Assembly (NCBI GenBank): GCA_036265815.1
Contig: DATAOI010000027.1
Location: 62,001-126,000, forward strand
DNA: 64,000 nucleotides
Source: Gemmatimonadales bacterium
Lineage (GTDB): Bacteria > Gemmatimonadota > Gemmatimonadetes > Gemmatimonadales > GWC2-71-9
Reading direction: 5' to 3'
The notes under the pieces are model-generated. The model saw only the letters and a program-made list of their open reading frames with translations. It had not been told where the DNA came from and ran no database searches. Each line of letters opens with the position of its first letter. The first letter of the stretch is position 1. The translations under genes were made by a program, and so were the position numbers. This document shows positions 9,248 through 17,597 of this stretch, piece by piece.

Positions 9248-10405
9248 ATGCCGGAGCGGCGGGAGCATCTGCTGATCGTCGGTGTATCGACGCGCGCGCT
9301 GGCCGCTTCCGCCGCGCGAGCGGGTTACCGGGTGACGGCGGTGGACGCCTTCGGGGACCTGGATCTGCGTGCGGTGGCCGAGGTGCTCGCCGCCGGCACG
9401 GGAGCGGGCCGCTTCAGCCCGATCGAGGCCGTGGAATCGGGGCGGAGCGTCACGGCCTCACTTGCGACCTACACTTCCAGCTTGGAGAACTACCCCGACG
9501 CCGTCGCCTCGCTGGCCATAGGCCGGCGCCTGCTGGGAAACCCGCCCGCCGTGCTCCGCCAAGTCCGCAACCCGATCAGCCTGTCGCGGAGCCTTCGAGC
9601 TGGAGGGTTTGCGGTCCCCGAGACCCGGGCCAGCCCTCCGGCCGATCGACGGCTCGGCCGCCGATGGCTGGTGAAGCCGCGCCGGTCGGGTGGGGGACAC
9701 GGGACCGTCCCATGGCGCGCCGGAGCGGGAGTGCCAAGGCGATCGTATCTCCAGGAGCGGATCCCCGGACCCGCCGGGTCCATCGTGTTCCTGGCCGATG
9801 GTGGCCGCGCCTTACCGCTTGGCCTCTCGCGCCAGCTGGTGGGCGAGCCGGCGTTCGGGGCGCAGGGCTTTCGCTACTGTGGCAGTCTTCTGGCCGGCAC
9901 ACGCCAGCCGGTGTTCGAGCGGCAGAATGACCTGCTCGGTGCAGCAGGGGCGTTGGCGCAAGCGGTAACGGAGCAGTTCGGGCTGGTGGGGCTCAACGGC
10001 GTCGACTTCATCGCCAGGGACGGCGTGCCGTACCCCATCGAGGTGAATCCCCGGTATTCCGCCTCGATGGAGCTGGTGGAGCGTGCCAACGGCCTCTCCC
10101 TCTTCGAGCTGCATCGCGCCGCCTGCGAGGGGACGCTGCCTGCCGGGCTGCCCGCGCTGCGGGCAGTGGCCGCCAAGGCGATCGTCTTCGCCCGACGTGA
10201 CGTGATCGTGGGCGACACTCTGCGCTGGACGGCCGGCGGCGATGTAGCGGACGTGCCCCAGCCCGGCGAGCGCATACGGGCAGGCCATCCGATCTGCACC
10301 ATCTTTGCCGGCGGGGCGGACTCAGATGCCTGCGTTCAGCGCCTCAAGGCCGGCGCCGAGCGCATCTATCGAACGATCGAGAGCCGCGCGCGAGGTGCCG
10401 CGTGA
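9248..10405 (+). CDS. ATP-grasp protein, OrfY-like (H4MPT cluster)
   Basis: 385 aa, cytoplasmic. The ATP-grasp core shows WLVKPRRSGGGHGTVPW (ATP-binding strand and glycine-rich loop, ~residues 137-155), YLQERIPG and GLVGLNGVDFIARDGVPYPIEVNPRYSASMEL (Mg-ATP Asp, Glu and Asn ligands). This matches the predicted carboligases encoded in methylotroph H4MPT clusters (OrfY type). The likely chemistry is ATP-dependent C-N or C-O ligation; the substrate, perhaps a methanofuran or H4MPT side chain, is unknown. It overlaps fhcB by 4 bp. Confidence 0.75.
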   Translation: MPERREHLLIVGVSTRALAASAARAGYRVTAVDAFGDLDLRAVAEVLAAGTGAGRFSPIEAVESGRSVTASLATYTSSLENYPDAVASLAIGRRLLGNPPAVLRQVRNPISLSRSLRAGGFAVPETRASPPADRRLGRRWLVKPRRSGGGHGTVPWRAGAGVPRRSYLQERIPGPAGSIVFLADGGRALPLGLSRQLVGEPAFGAQGFRYCGSLLAGTRQPVFERQNDLLGAAGALAQAVTEQFGLVGLNGVDFIARDGVPYPIEVNPRYSASMELVERANGLSLFELHRAACEGTLPAGLPALRAVAAKAIVFARRDVIVGDTLRWTAGGDVADVPQPGERIRAGHPICTIFAGGADSDACVQRLKAGAERIYRTIESRARGAA

Positions 10406-11679
10406 CGGCGTCACGTGCGAAGGTCGAACCGGTGACCTGCCTCGGCTGTGGCTGTGTCTGCGATGATGTGAACGTCCAGGTCAGCGATGGGCGTATCGTC
10501 GCGGTCACGCCCGAGTGCCCGGTGGCTCGCACGTGGTTCGGCGACGGCTCGGTTCCGGAGAGGGTGCTGCGCGACGGCGCCGCCGCCGAGCTCAGCGATG
10601 CGCTCACGGAGGCCGCCGCTCTGCTCACCCACTCGGCCGGACGCGTCCTGGTCTATCTCGCTCCCGAGCTGAGCACGCAGGCCCAGCGGACCGCGCTGGC
10701 CCTCGCGGATTTGCTCAGGGCCAGGGTGGACAGTGCCACTTCGGAACCGGCGGCCGCGGGCCTGCTTGCCGCACAGCGACGGGGCCGCGCCACCGCGACG
10801 TTGGGAGAGATCCGTAACCGGGCCGACGTGCTCCTCTTCTGGGGGGTCGACCCCACGACTCGATATCCCCGGTATCTCTCGCGCTACGCGCTCGATCCCG
10901 AAGGCAGCCACGTGCCCGGCGGGCGGCGTGGGCGCAAAGTGATCTCGGTCCATGTCGGCGAGGCGCGCGGTCCCGCCGGGGCGGAGCTGGAGGTGACGCT
11001 CGATCCCGCGGACGAGATCGGCGCGCTCTCAGTCATGCGGGCAACCGTGCTCGGCAACGCTCTGGACCCGCTGCCTCCGGCCTTGCAAGGGGCCGCCCGG
11101 GCGGCCGGCGAGCTGCTCTCGGCGCGCTACGCCGTACTGGTGCACGAAGCGGAGCCCAGCCGCCTCACGCCCGACCCCTTTCGAGCGGAGGGGCTCATCG
11201 CGCTGGTCCAGGCGCTCAACGGACCCACCCGTGCCGCGCTCAGCAGCCTTCGCGCCGGGGGGAACCGCTCGGGGGCCGAGTCGGTCCTGACCTGGCAAAC
11301 AGGGTACCCGCTCGCCGTCGACTTCGCGGCCGGATTTCCCCGGTACACGCCGTCGACACGGGGTCTGGCGAGTGCCGGCGCCGGCGTTACCGCGGTGCTC
11401 ATCGCCGGAAACACCGCCGGGCTCGGGGCGGACGCATCGGCCACGCTCGGACGAGTGCCGACCGTGGTGATCGGGCCGCGTGCCAGCGAGGCCCCGTTCA
11501 CCGCCCGGGTGGCCATCGACACGGGTGTGGCCGGCATCCACGAGGCGGGAATCGCCTATCGGATGGACGAGATGCCGCTTCCGTTGCGGCCGCCGCTATC
11601 CGGCCGCCGATCCGCGGCGGGAACGCTGGAGGCGCTGCTTACCGTCGTGCACCAGCGACTCCGTGAGCGGTCCACATGA
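10402..11679 (+). CDS. fhcB: Formyltransferase/hydrolase complex subunit B
   Basis: 425 aa GTG-start gene, homologous to formylmethanofuran dehydrogenase subunit B (FwdB/FmdB). The N-terminus has the conserved CLGCGCVCDDV; further motifs include WGVDPTTRYPRYLSRYALDPEG. In characterised methylotroph Fhc complexes this subunit has lost the Mo/W-pterin active site and is structural, and its 425-residue length fits that. GTGA and ATGA overlaps with both neighbours indicate tight coupling in fhcB-A-D-C. Confidence 0.92.
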   Translation: MTASRAKVEPVTCLGCGCVCDDVNVQVSDGRIVAVTPECPVARTWFGDGSVPERVLRDGAAAELSDALTEAAALLTHSAGRVLVYLAPELSTQAQRTALALADLLRARVDSATSEPAAAGLLAAQRRGRATATLGEIRNRADVLLFWGVDPTTRYPRYLSRYALDPEGSHVPGGRRGRKVISVHVGEARGPAGAELEVTLDPADEIGALSVMRATVLGNALDPLPPALQGAARAAGELLSARYAVLVHEAEPSRLTPDPFRAEGLIALVQALNGPTRAALSSLRAGGNRSGAESVLTWQTGYPLAVDFAAGFPRYTPSTRGLASAGAGVTAVLIAGNTAGLGADASATLGRVPTVVIGPRASEAPFTARVAIDTGVAGIHEAGIAYRMDEMPLPLRPPLSGRRSAAGTLEALLTVVHQRLRERST

Positions 11680-13328
11680 GCAGCCGCGACGCGCTCCGTA
11701 TCACCGGTGGATCGGTACACGACCCGGCGAACGGCGTCGATGGCGAGGTGCGCGACGTCTGCATCGAAGATGGACGCATCGTGGAGCGCCTCCCGCAGGG
11801 TGCCCCGACCCTGGATGCGAACGGCATGGTGGTGATGCCTGGCGGGGTGGACATCCATTCCCATTTTGCCAGCTCCAGCTGCAATCACGCGCGCCGGCTG
11901 ATCCCCGACGAGCACGCCGCCAATCCGGCGCTCGCCCCCGAGCTGCTGGATGGCGAGACGCCCGCGCGCTCAGGGACCGGTGGGACGGTGCCGAGCACAT
12001 TTACCACCGGCTACCGCTACGCCGGCCTGGGCTACACGACGGCGTTCGACGCCGCGGTTGCCCCGCTCACGGCGCGGCACAGCCATGCGGAGCTGGACGA
12101 CACGCCTTGTGTGGACGGCGGGATCTTCGTCCTGATGGGCAACGACGAGTATCTGCTCCGTCAGATCGAGGCGGGAGAGCGGGACCGGGCCCGAGACTAC
12201 GCGGCCTGGCTGCTCCAGTCCACCGGCGGCTACGCGGTCAAGATCGTGAACCCGGGCGGGGTGGAGGCCTGGAAGGGCGGCCAGCGGAACGTCACGGGGC
12301 TGGACGACGCGATCGGCGGGCGCAAGGTGACGCCGCGTTCGATTCTGGAGACGCTCGCCGATGCGGCTAACGCCCTCCGGCTCCCGCACCCCGTGCACAT
12401 CCATGCCAACAACCTGGGCGTGGCGGGGAACGCCGCGACCACGCTCGCGAGCATGGAGGCCCTGGCCGGCCGACGGGCGCACTTCACCCATCTCCAGTTC
12501 CACTGTTACGGCGGCGGCAACGGCCAGCCGTGGAGCTCGGCGGCCTCCAAGGTGATCGAGTACGTCAACGCCCACCCGGAGGTGAGCACCGACGTGGGCC
12601 AGGTGATGTTCGGGCCCGCCATGACGATCACGGCGGACGCGCCGGTGGAATACCTGCTTCACAAGAGCAGCGGGCGGCGGTGGACCAACATCGACATCGA
12701 GCTGGAGACCGGATGCGGCATCGTGCCGCTCACCTACAAGGACAAGGCGGCCGTCTCCGCGCTGCAGTGGGCGATCGGGCTCGAGTTGTTCCTGTTGAGC
12801 CAGGACCCCTGGCGGGTGGTGCTGTCTACCGATCACCCGAACGGCGGCTCCTTTCTCTCGTACCCCGCTCTCATCCAGCTGCTGATGGACCGCTCGGTCC
12901 GGGACGAGCGGCTCAAGCTGGCGAATCCGAGACTGCTCGCGGGAAGTGCCCTGGCCGACGGACTGGCGCGGGAATACAGCCTGAACGAGATCGCCATCAT
13001 CACTCGTGCGGGACCCGCGCGGCTGCTGGGGCTGACTCGGAAGGGCCACCTCGGACCCGGCGCGGACGCGGACGTGACGATCTACAGCCGGGAAACTGAT
13101 CTGGCCAAGATGTTCGCGACACCGCGCTATGTGCTTAAGCAGGGCGCTTTGATCGTGGAGGAGGGACAGCTCCGCCGTGCCCTTCGGGGCCGCCGGCTGC
13201 GGGTGGCCCCGGGCTACGACCCGGCCGTGCTACCCGGCCTCAAGCGCCACTTCGACGCCTTCTCTTCGGTCTGTTTCGCCAACTACCCGGTGCAGAACCT
13301 GCCCGGCGATCCGGTGCCGGTCGGATGA
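11676..13328 (+). CDS. fhcA: Formyltransferase/hydrolase complex subunit A (amidohydrolase)
   Basis: 550 aa. Hydrolyses formyl-methanofuran to formate plus methanofuran. Metal-dependent amidohydrolase features: GGVDIHSHF (HxH at residues 61/63), the lysine in GGYAVKIVNPGG expected to be carboxylated, NAHPEVSTDVGQVMFGP, and VVLSTDHPNGGSF carrying the catalytic Asp. Homologous to FwdA. Overlaps fhcB by 4 bp and is followed 10 bp later by fhcD. Confidence 0.95.
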   Translation: MSSRDALRITGGSVHDPANGVDGEVRDVCIEDGRIVERLPQGAPTLDANGMVVMPGGVDIHSHFASSSCNHARRLIPDEHAANPALAPELLDGETPARSGTGGTVPSTFTTGYRYAGLGYTTAFDAAVAPLTARHSHAELDDTPCVDGGIFVLMGNDEYLLRQIEAGERDRARDYAAWLLQSTGGYAVKIVNPGGVEAWKGGQRNVTGLDDAIGGRKVTPRSILETLADAANALRLPHPVHIHANNLGVAGNAATTLASMEALAGRRAHFTHLQFHCYGGGNGQPWSSAASKVIEYVNAHPEVSTDVGQVMFGPAMTITADAPVEYLLHKSSGRRWTNIDIELETGCGIVPLTYKDKAAVSALQWAIGLELFLLSQDPWRVVLSTDHPNGGSFLSYPALIQLLMDRSVRDERLKLANPRLLAGSALADGLAREYSLNEIAIITRAGPARLLGLTRKGHLGPGADADVTIYSRETDLAKMFATPRYVLKQGALIVEEGQLRRALRGRRLRVAPGYDPAVLPGLKRHFDAFSSVCFANYPVQNLPGDPVPVG

Positions 13329-13338
13329 GGGCGACCTC

Positions 13339-14244
13339 ATGAACCTCCGCGGCGTCTTCATCGAGGACACCTTCGCGGAAGCGTTCACCATGCGGGTGGC
13401 GCGAATCATCATCACCGCCCGGAACGAACGCTGGGCCCGCGAGGCCGCGCTCAAGCTCACCGGCTTCGCCACGTCGGTGATCGGCTGCAAGTGCGAGGCG
13501 GGGATCGAGCGGCTGCTGGGCAGCGGAGACACGCCGGACGGGCGGCCCGGCGTCAGCATCCTCTTCATGACCATGGGCAAGGATGACATGGGCAAGCGCC
13601 TGATCGAGCGCATCGGGCAGACGGTGCTCACCTGTCCCACCACCGCCTGTTACGACGGCCTCCCCGGCGTGCCCGACCGTGTCGGCGTCGGCTCGGCGCT
13701 CCGCTTCTTCGGTGATGGCTTTCAGGCGAGCAAGGTCATCGCCGGCGAGCGATTCTGGCGGATCCCGGTAATGGAGGGCGAGTTCCTGGTTCAAGAGAAG
13801 TTCGGCATGCAGAAGGGGGTCGGCGGGGGAAACTTCCTGATCCTGGCGCGGGGCGCCGACGCGGCCCTGGCTGCGGCGGAAGCCGCGGCCGATGTCATGT
13901 CCTCCCGGACCGGGGTGATCCTGCCTTTTCCCGGCGGCGTCGTCCGCAGCGGGAGCAAGGTGGGATCCCGGCGAATCAAGAGCATGATCGCTTCGACCAA
14001 CGACGCATTCTGCCCCACCTTGCGCGCGGTGACCGCGTCCGCCCTGCCCGACGGGGTCAACTCGGTGCTCGAGATCGTCATCAACGGCACCGACGCCGAT
14101 GCCATCGCCGGAGCCATGCGGGTGGGGATCGACGCCGCATGCCAAGAGGGCGTCGTCTCCATCACGGCCGGGAACTACGGCGGGAAGCTGGGCCCGCACC
14201 ACTTCCACCTGCGGAAGATCATGGCCGCCGAGGCGCCGGCGTGA
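13339..14244 (+). CDS. fhcD: Formylmethanofuran:H4MPT formyltransferase (Fhc subunit D)
   Basis: 301 aa, the normal Ftr length. Transfers the formyl group from formyl-H4MPT to methanofuran. The ATG at 13339 gives the family N-terminus MNLRGVFIEDTFAEAF; conserved blocks include TSVIGCKCEAGIE, ILFMTMGKDDMGKRL, QTVLTCPTTACYDGLP and VVRSGSKVGSRRIKSMIASTND. Its stop overlaps the GTG start of fhcC. Confidence 0.96.
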   Translation: MNLRGVFIEDTFAEAFTMRVARIIITARNERWAREAALKLTGFATSVIGCKCEAGIERLLGSGDTPDGRPGVSILFMTMGKDDMGKRLIERIGQTVLTCPTTACYDGLPGVPDRVGVGSALRFFGDGFQASKVIAGERFWRIPVMEGEFLVQEKFGMQKGVGGGNFLILARGADAALAAAEAAADVMSSRTGVILPFPGGVVRSGSKVGSRRIKSMIASTNDAFCPTLRAVTASALPDGVNSVLEIVINGTDADAIAGAMRVGIDAACQEGVVSITAGNYGGKLGPHHFHLRKIMAAEAPA

Positions 14245-14930
14245 GCGACGGGCTGCGTGCCCGGCTTCGTGCCCCGCTCCCGGCACGTGCCGACCTGGGA
14301 GATGTCCTGTCCACCCCTTGGGCAACGCTCGGGGCGGCCGAACTGGCCCGGCGTCCGGTTGCCGTAGAGGGTCATGGAGCGCTCACGGTGGGAGACCTGT
14401 TCGACCTCGGGGGCGAGCCCCAGGGCCGGATCCGGTTCGAGGGCGACCTGGCCGAGGCCGACCGGCTCGGCGCGCGACTGTCGGAGGGCGAGGTGATCGT
14501 CGAAGGCAATCTCGGACGCGAGGCCGGTCTGGGCATGACCGGGGGCGAGCTCATCGTGCGAGGGTCCGCCGGCCCGCAGGCGGGCGCGCGGATGCGCCGG
14601 GGGCTCGTCGTGATCGCGGGGAGCGCTGGGAGTCACGCGGGGGCGGGCATGATCGCGGGCACCGTCATCGTCTTCGGCGGCATCGGCGCGGCGGCTGGCC
14701 TCTGGTCCAAGCGGGGTTCGCTGGTGGCGCTCGGCTCCGTGACCGTGCCGCCCACGTACCGGTACGCCTGCACCTACCAGCCGGTGCACCTTCGGGTCAC
14801 CTTCACCCACCTGCAGTCCCGCCATGGCCTTCCTGTGGAGGACCGACACCTCATGGGCTTCTACCGGCGGTACAGCGGCGATCTGGCCGACCTGGGCAAG
14901 GGAGAAATTCTCGCATGGACTCCGGAATGA
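14241..14930 (+). CDS. fhcC: Formyltransferase/hydrolase complex subunit C
   Basis: 229 aa from GTG 14241, which overlaps the fhcD stop (GTGA). Homologue of FwdC/GltS-C-type beta-helix proteins: stacked repeats GNLGREAGLGMTGGELIVRG, SAGPQAGARMRRG, AGSAGSHAGAGMIAGTVIVFG. A structural subunit of the Fhc complex. Its 3' end overlaps the most upstream mch start candidates, inside a 24-bp tandem repeat. Confidence 0.93.
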   Translation: MSDGLRARLRAPLPARADLGDVLSTPWATLGAAELARRPVAVEGHGALTVGDLFDLGGEPQGRIRFEGDLAEADRLGARLSEGEVIVEGNLGREAGLGMTGGELIVRGSAGPQAGARMRRGLVVIAGSAGSHAGAGMIAGTVIVFGGIGAAAGLWSKRGSLVALGSVTVPPTYRYACTYQPVHLRVTFTHLQSRHGLPVEDRHLMGFYRRYSGDLADLGKGEILAWTPE

Positions 14931-14962
14931 CCACACTCATGGACAGCGGAATGACCACACTG
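14915..14962 (+). repeat. 24-bp tandem in-frame duplication at the mch start
   Basis: Positions 14915-14938 and 14939-14962 match at 21 of 24 bases and both encode MDSGMTTL. The Ser codon differs (TCC versus AGC). The repeat overlaps the last 16 bp of fhcC and multiplies potential mch start codons: in-frame ATGs lie at 14915, 14927, 14939, 14951 and 14966. Confidence 0.9.
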
Positions 14963-15910
14963 CGGATGAACGACCTGGCCGCGGAGATCGCCGACGGGAT
15001 GGAGGAGCACGCCTCGACGCTCCGGGTGAAGGCCACCACGCTCCCGGGGGGCGCCCGGGTGATCGACGCCGGCGTAGAGGCCGACGGCGGCTACGACGCC
15101 GGGCTGGCGCTGGCGGAGATCTGCATGGGGGGCCTGGGTAACGTGGCGTACACTCCGCTGCAGATCGGCGGCCAGGCCTGGGCGGGGGTCACTGTCTGGA
15201 CCGACCATCCCGCCGTCTCCTGCATGGCCTCGCAGTACGCCGGCTGGGCTATCTCGGTGGAGAAGTTCTTCGCCATGGGATCCGGGCCGCTCCGGGCGCA
15301 CGCCCGGGTGGAGCGCGAGCTGTTCGAGAAGCTGGCCTACGCGGAGGAGGCCACCCGCGGCGTGCTGGTGCTGGAGGGCCGAACGCTCCCCACCGATGCG
15401 GTGGCCGCCTGGGTGGCGCAGAAGGCGCACCTTCAGCCATCCCAGCTCACCTTCGTCATCGCGCCCACGGCGAGTATCGCCGGCGGGGTGCAGATCTCGG
15501 CTCGAATCCTGGAGACAGGCCTGCACAAGATGGAGACGCTCGGCTTCGACGTGACTCGGATGGTGAGCGCCATGGGCACGGCGCCGATTCCACCGGTGGC
15601 AAAGAACGACCTTCGCGCCATCGGTCGCACCAACGACTGCATCCTCTACGGGGGTCAGGCGCGGTACCTCGTTCGCGCGGGCGACGCCGAGCTGGCGGAG
15701 CTCGCGCCCAAGGTGCCGGCCTCCTCGTCCCGGGACTACGGCACCGCGTTCTACGACATCTTTCAGCGCTACCAAGGCGATTTCTACAAGATCGACCCCC
15801 TGCTGTTCAGCCCGGCGGAGGTCTGGCTCACCAGCGCCGAAACCGGGCGGACATTCCACGCCGGACAGCTCAACGCCGAGGTGCTCACGGCCTCGTGCTA
15901 CCCCAGCTGA
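14915..15910 (+). CDS. mch: Methenyl-H4MPT cyclohydrolase
   Basis: Hydrolyses methenyl-H4MPT to N5-formyl-H4MPT. 331 aa from ATG 14915, which has GGGAGA (14900-14905) about 9 nt upstream; starts at 14927 (ATGA overlap with the fhcC stop), 14939, 14951 or 14966 are also possible. Family blocks: GGLGNVAYTPLQIGGQAWAGVTVWTDHPAVSCMASQYAGW, FVIAPTASIAGGVQISARILET and GRTNDCILYGGQ. The first ~17 residues are a low-complexity repeat outside the normal Mch fold. Confidence 0.94.
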   Translation: MDSGMTTLMDSGMTTLRMNDLAAEIADGMEEHASTLRVKATTLPGGARVIDAGVEADGGYDAGLALAEICMGGLGNVAYTPLQIGGQAWAGVTVWTDHPAVSCMASQYAGWAISVEKFFAMGSGPLRAHARVERELFEKLAYAEEATRGVLVLEGRTLPTDAVAAWVAQKAHLQPSQLTFVIAPTASIAGGVQISARILETGLHKMETLGFDVTRMVSAMGTAPIPPVAKNDLRAIGRTNDCILYGGQARYLVRAGDAELAELAPKVPASSSRDYGTAFYDIFQRYQGDFYKIDPLLFSPAEVWLTSAETGRTFHAGQLNAEVLTASCYPS

Positions 15911-15943
15911 TCCGGACAATCCACGCTGACCCAGGAGCTTCCG

Positions 15944-16726
15944 ATGCGACGGTTTCCCAGTTGGTGGCTGGTTCCCGCGATGGCCCTCACGGCGTGCAGC
16001 AAGCCCGCCGACAAAGCGGCGGAGACTCCCGCGGCCGACACCACCGCGGCGGCCGCGCCCGCCCCGGCGCCGACCGGGCCCCAGGCAATCGTGACGGTGC
16101 TGTACCAGACCCCCAAGGACACCGCGGCGTTCGAGAAGTACTATCGGGAGACCCACCTGCCGCTGGTGAGCGCGGGCCAGCAGGAGATCGGCTTCACCAG
16201 GGCGGAGCTGACCAGGTTCATCAGCGCGCTGGACGGGAAGAAGCCGGCGTTCTATCGCCAGGCCGAGCTCTACTTCAATTCGCTGGAGGACCTCAAGAAG
16301 GGCACGGCCACCCCGGCCTTCAAGAAAGTGGGCGACGATTTCAAGAACTTCGACACCCACGGTCTGGTCGGCATGGTGGCGGTGGAAACGGGCGACAAGG
16401 GGACGGCCGCCTGCCCCGCCCTGGTCACCGTCATCTACAACACGCCCAAGGACACCGCGGCGTTCGAGAAGTACTATGCGGCCACCCACCTGCCGCTGGT
16501 GGGCGCGGTACAGAAGGAGATCGGCTTCGTGCGGGCCGACCTCACCAGGTTCGTCTCGAACCTCGACGGCTCCGCTCCGGCCAAGTACCGGCAGGCGGAG
16601 CTCTGCTTCAACTCGATGGACGAGCTCAAGAAGGGCACCGCTACGCCTGGCTTCAAGAAAGTGGGCGATGACTTCAAGAACTTCGTGACCAACGGCCTCA
16701 CCGGCCTCATCGGCGAGCAACAGTAG
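15944..16726 (+). CDS. Lipoprotein with two tandem EthD-like domains
   Basis: 260 aa. A lipoprotein signal (AMALTACSK, lipid Cys ~18) and an Ala/Pro-rich linker (~20-45) precede two ~105-residue EthD-like (dimeric alpha/beta-barrel) domains, each with VTVLYQTPKDTAAFEKYY..THLPLV. The domains are a direct duplication with a constant 333-nt (111-codon) offset and no indels; 33 consecutive bases are identical (16112-16144 and 16445-16477). The gene lies between mch and an H4MPT-type ligase gene, so it travels with C1 genes, although an envelope lipoprotein is not expected in a cytoplasmic pathway. Function unknown; EthD domains often bind small hydrophobic or quinone-like ligands. Confidence 0.8.
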   Translation: MRRFPSWWLVPAMALTACSKPADKAAETPAADTTAAAAPAPAPTGPQAIVTVLYQTPKDTAAFEKYYRETHLPLVSAGQQEIGFTRAELTRFISALDGKKPAFYRQAELYFNSLEDLKKGTATPAFKKVGDDFKNFDTHGLVGMVAVETGDKGTAACPALVTVIYNTPKDTAAFEKYYAATHLPLVGAVQKEIGFVRADLTRFVSNLDGSAPAKYRQAELCFNSMDELKKGTATPGFKKVGDDFKNFVTNGLTGLIGEQQ

Positions 16727-16727
16727 C

Positions 16728-17597
16728 CTGCATCTCGTCGTCCTCGCCGCCCGTGAAGGGTGGCACACCCGTGAACTGACCCGCGCGCTCCAGGCGCGCG
16801 GGCACACCGGGGCCATCGTGCCCTACGAGGGCCTGGTCGCGACCATCGGGCGCCAGGCCGGTCTCCGAAGCGGTACGGCCGAGCTCGACCACGCCGACGC
16901 GGTACTCGCCCGCATCATCCCTTCCGGATCGCTGGAACAGATCATCTACCGGGTGGACGCGCTGCATCGGTTGGAGGACCGCGGCGTCCGGCTCATGAAC
17001 TCCCCGCGAGCGATCGAGCGGACGGTCGACAAATTCTGGACCTCGGCACTGCTCGAACAATGCGGCATCCCCACGCCGGAGACGATCGTCTGTGAGAGCG
17101 TGGACGAAGCGTTCGCCGCCTTCCGCGCCATGGGCGACGTCATCCTGAAGCCGCTGTTCGGCTCGATGGGACTCGGCATGGTACGGGTGAGCGACGAAGA
17201 CATGGCCTTTCGGGTCTTCAAGACCGTCGAACAGATCCGCGGCGTGTTCTACCTGCAGCGGGCCATCGAGCACGAGGGCCGTGACATCCGTGCGTTTGTG
17301 CTGGGCGGGCGAGTGCTCGGAGCGATCGAGCGGCGGTCGGAAGGGTGGCGAACCAACCTGGCCCGCGGCGGCAGCGCCCGCGCGCTCGAGCTGCCCGGGG
17401 ACTGGGCCAGCCTCGCCGTCCGGGCCGCCGCCGCGGTGGGCGCGGAGTACGCCGGGGTCGACCTTCTGCCGGCGCGAGATGGCACGCTCCACGTGCTGGA
17501 GGTCAACGGCATTCCCGGCTGGGAAGGGCTGCAGGAGGCCACGGGGCTGGACGTCGCGGGAGCCATCGTCGATCAGCTCACCGGATGCAGGGCCTGA
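16728..17597 (+). CDS. RimK-like ATP-grasp ligase, candidate H4MPT glutamate ligase
   Basis: 289 aa if read from CTG 16728. No ATG, GTG or TTG lies in frame between the stop at 16686 and GTG 16818, yet the frame upstream of 16818 encodes a convincing N-terminus (HLVVLAAREGWHTRELTRALQARGHTGAIVPYEG). The CTG is 1 nt after the preceding stop. The core has NSPRAIERTVDKFWTSALLEQCGIPTPET, VILKPLFGSMGLGM and YAGVDLLPARDGTLHVLEVNGIPGW, typical of RimK/MptN ligases. Adding Glu to a tetrahydromethanopterin-type cofactor is the obvious hypothesis from context; ribosomal or other alpha-ligase roles are alternatives. Confidence 0.78.
   Translation: MHLVVLAAREGWHTRELTRALQARGHTGAIVPYEGLVATIGRQAGLRSGTAELDHADAVLARIIPSGSLEQIIYRVDALHRLEDRGVRLMNSPRAIERTVDKFWTSALLEQCGIPTPETIVCESVDEAFAAFRAMGDVILKPLFGSMGLGMVRVSDEDMAFRVFKTVEQIRGVFYLQRAIEHEGRDIRAFVLGGRVLGAIERRSEGWRTNLARGGSARALELPGDWASLAVRAAAAVGAEYAGVDLLPARDGTLHVLEVNGIPGWEGLQEATGLDVAGAIVDQLTGCRA

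Noticed and set aside
12530-13099. Alternative-frame ORF inside fhcA
   Set aside because: Shadow reading with Gly/Arg bias; fhcA is continuous and motif-complete in its own frame.
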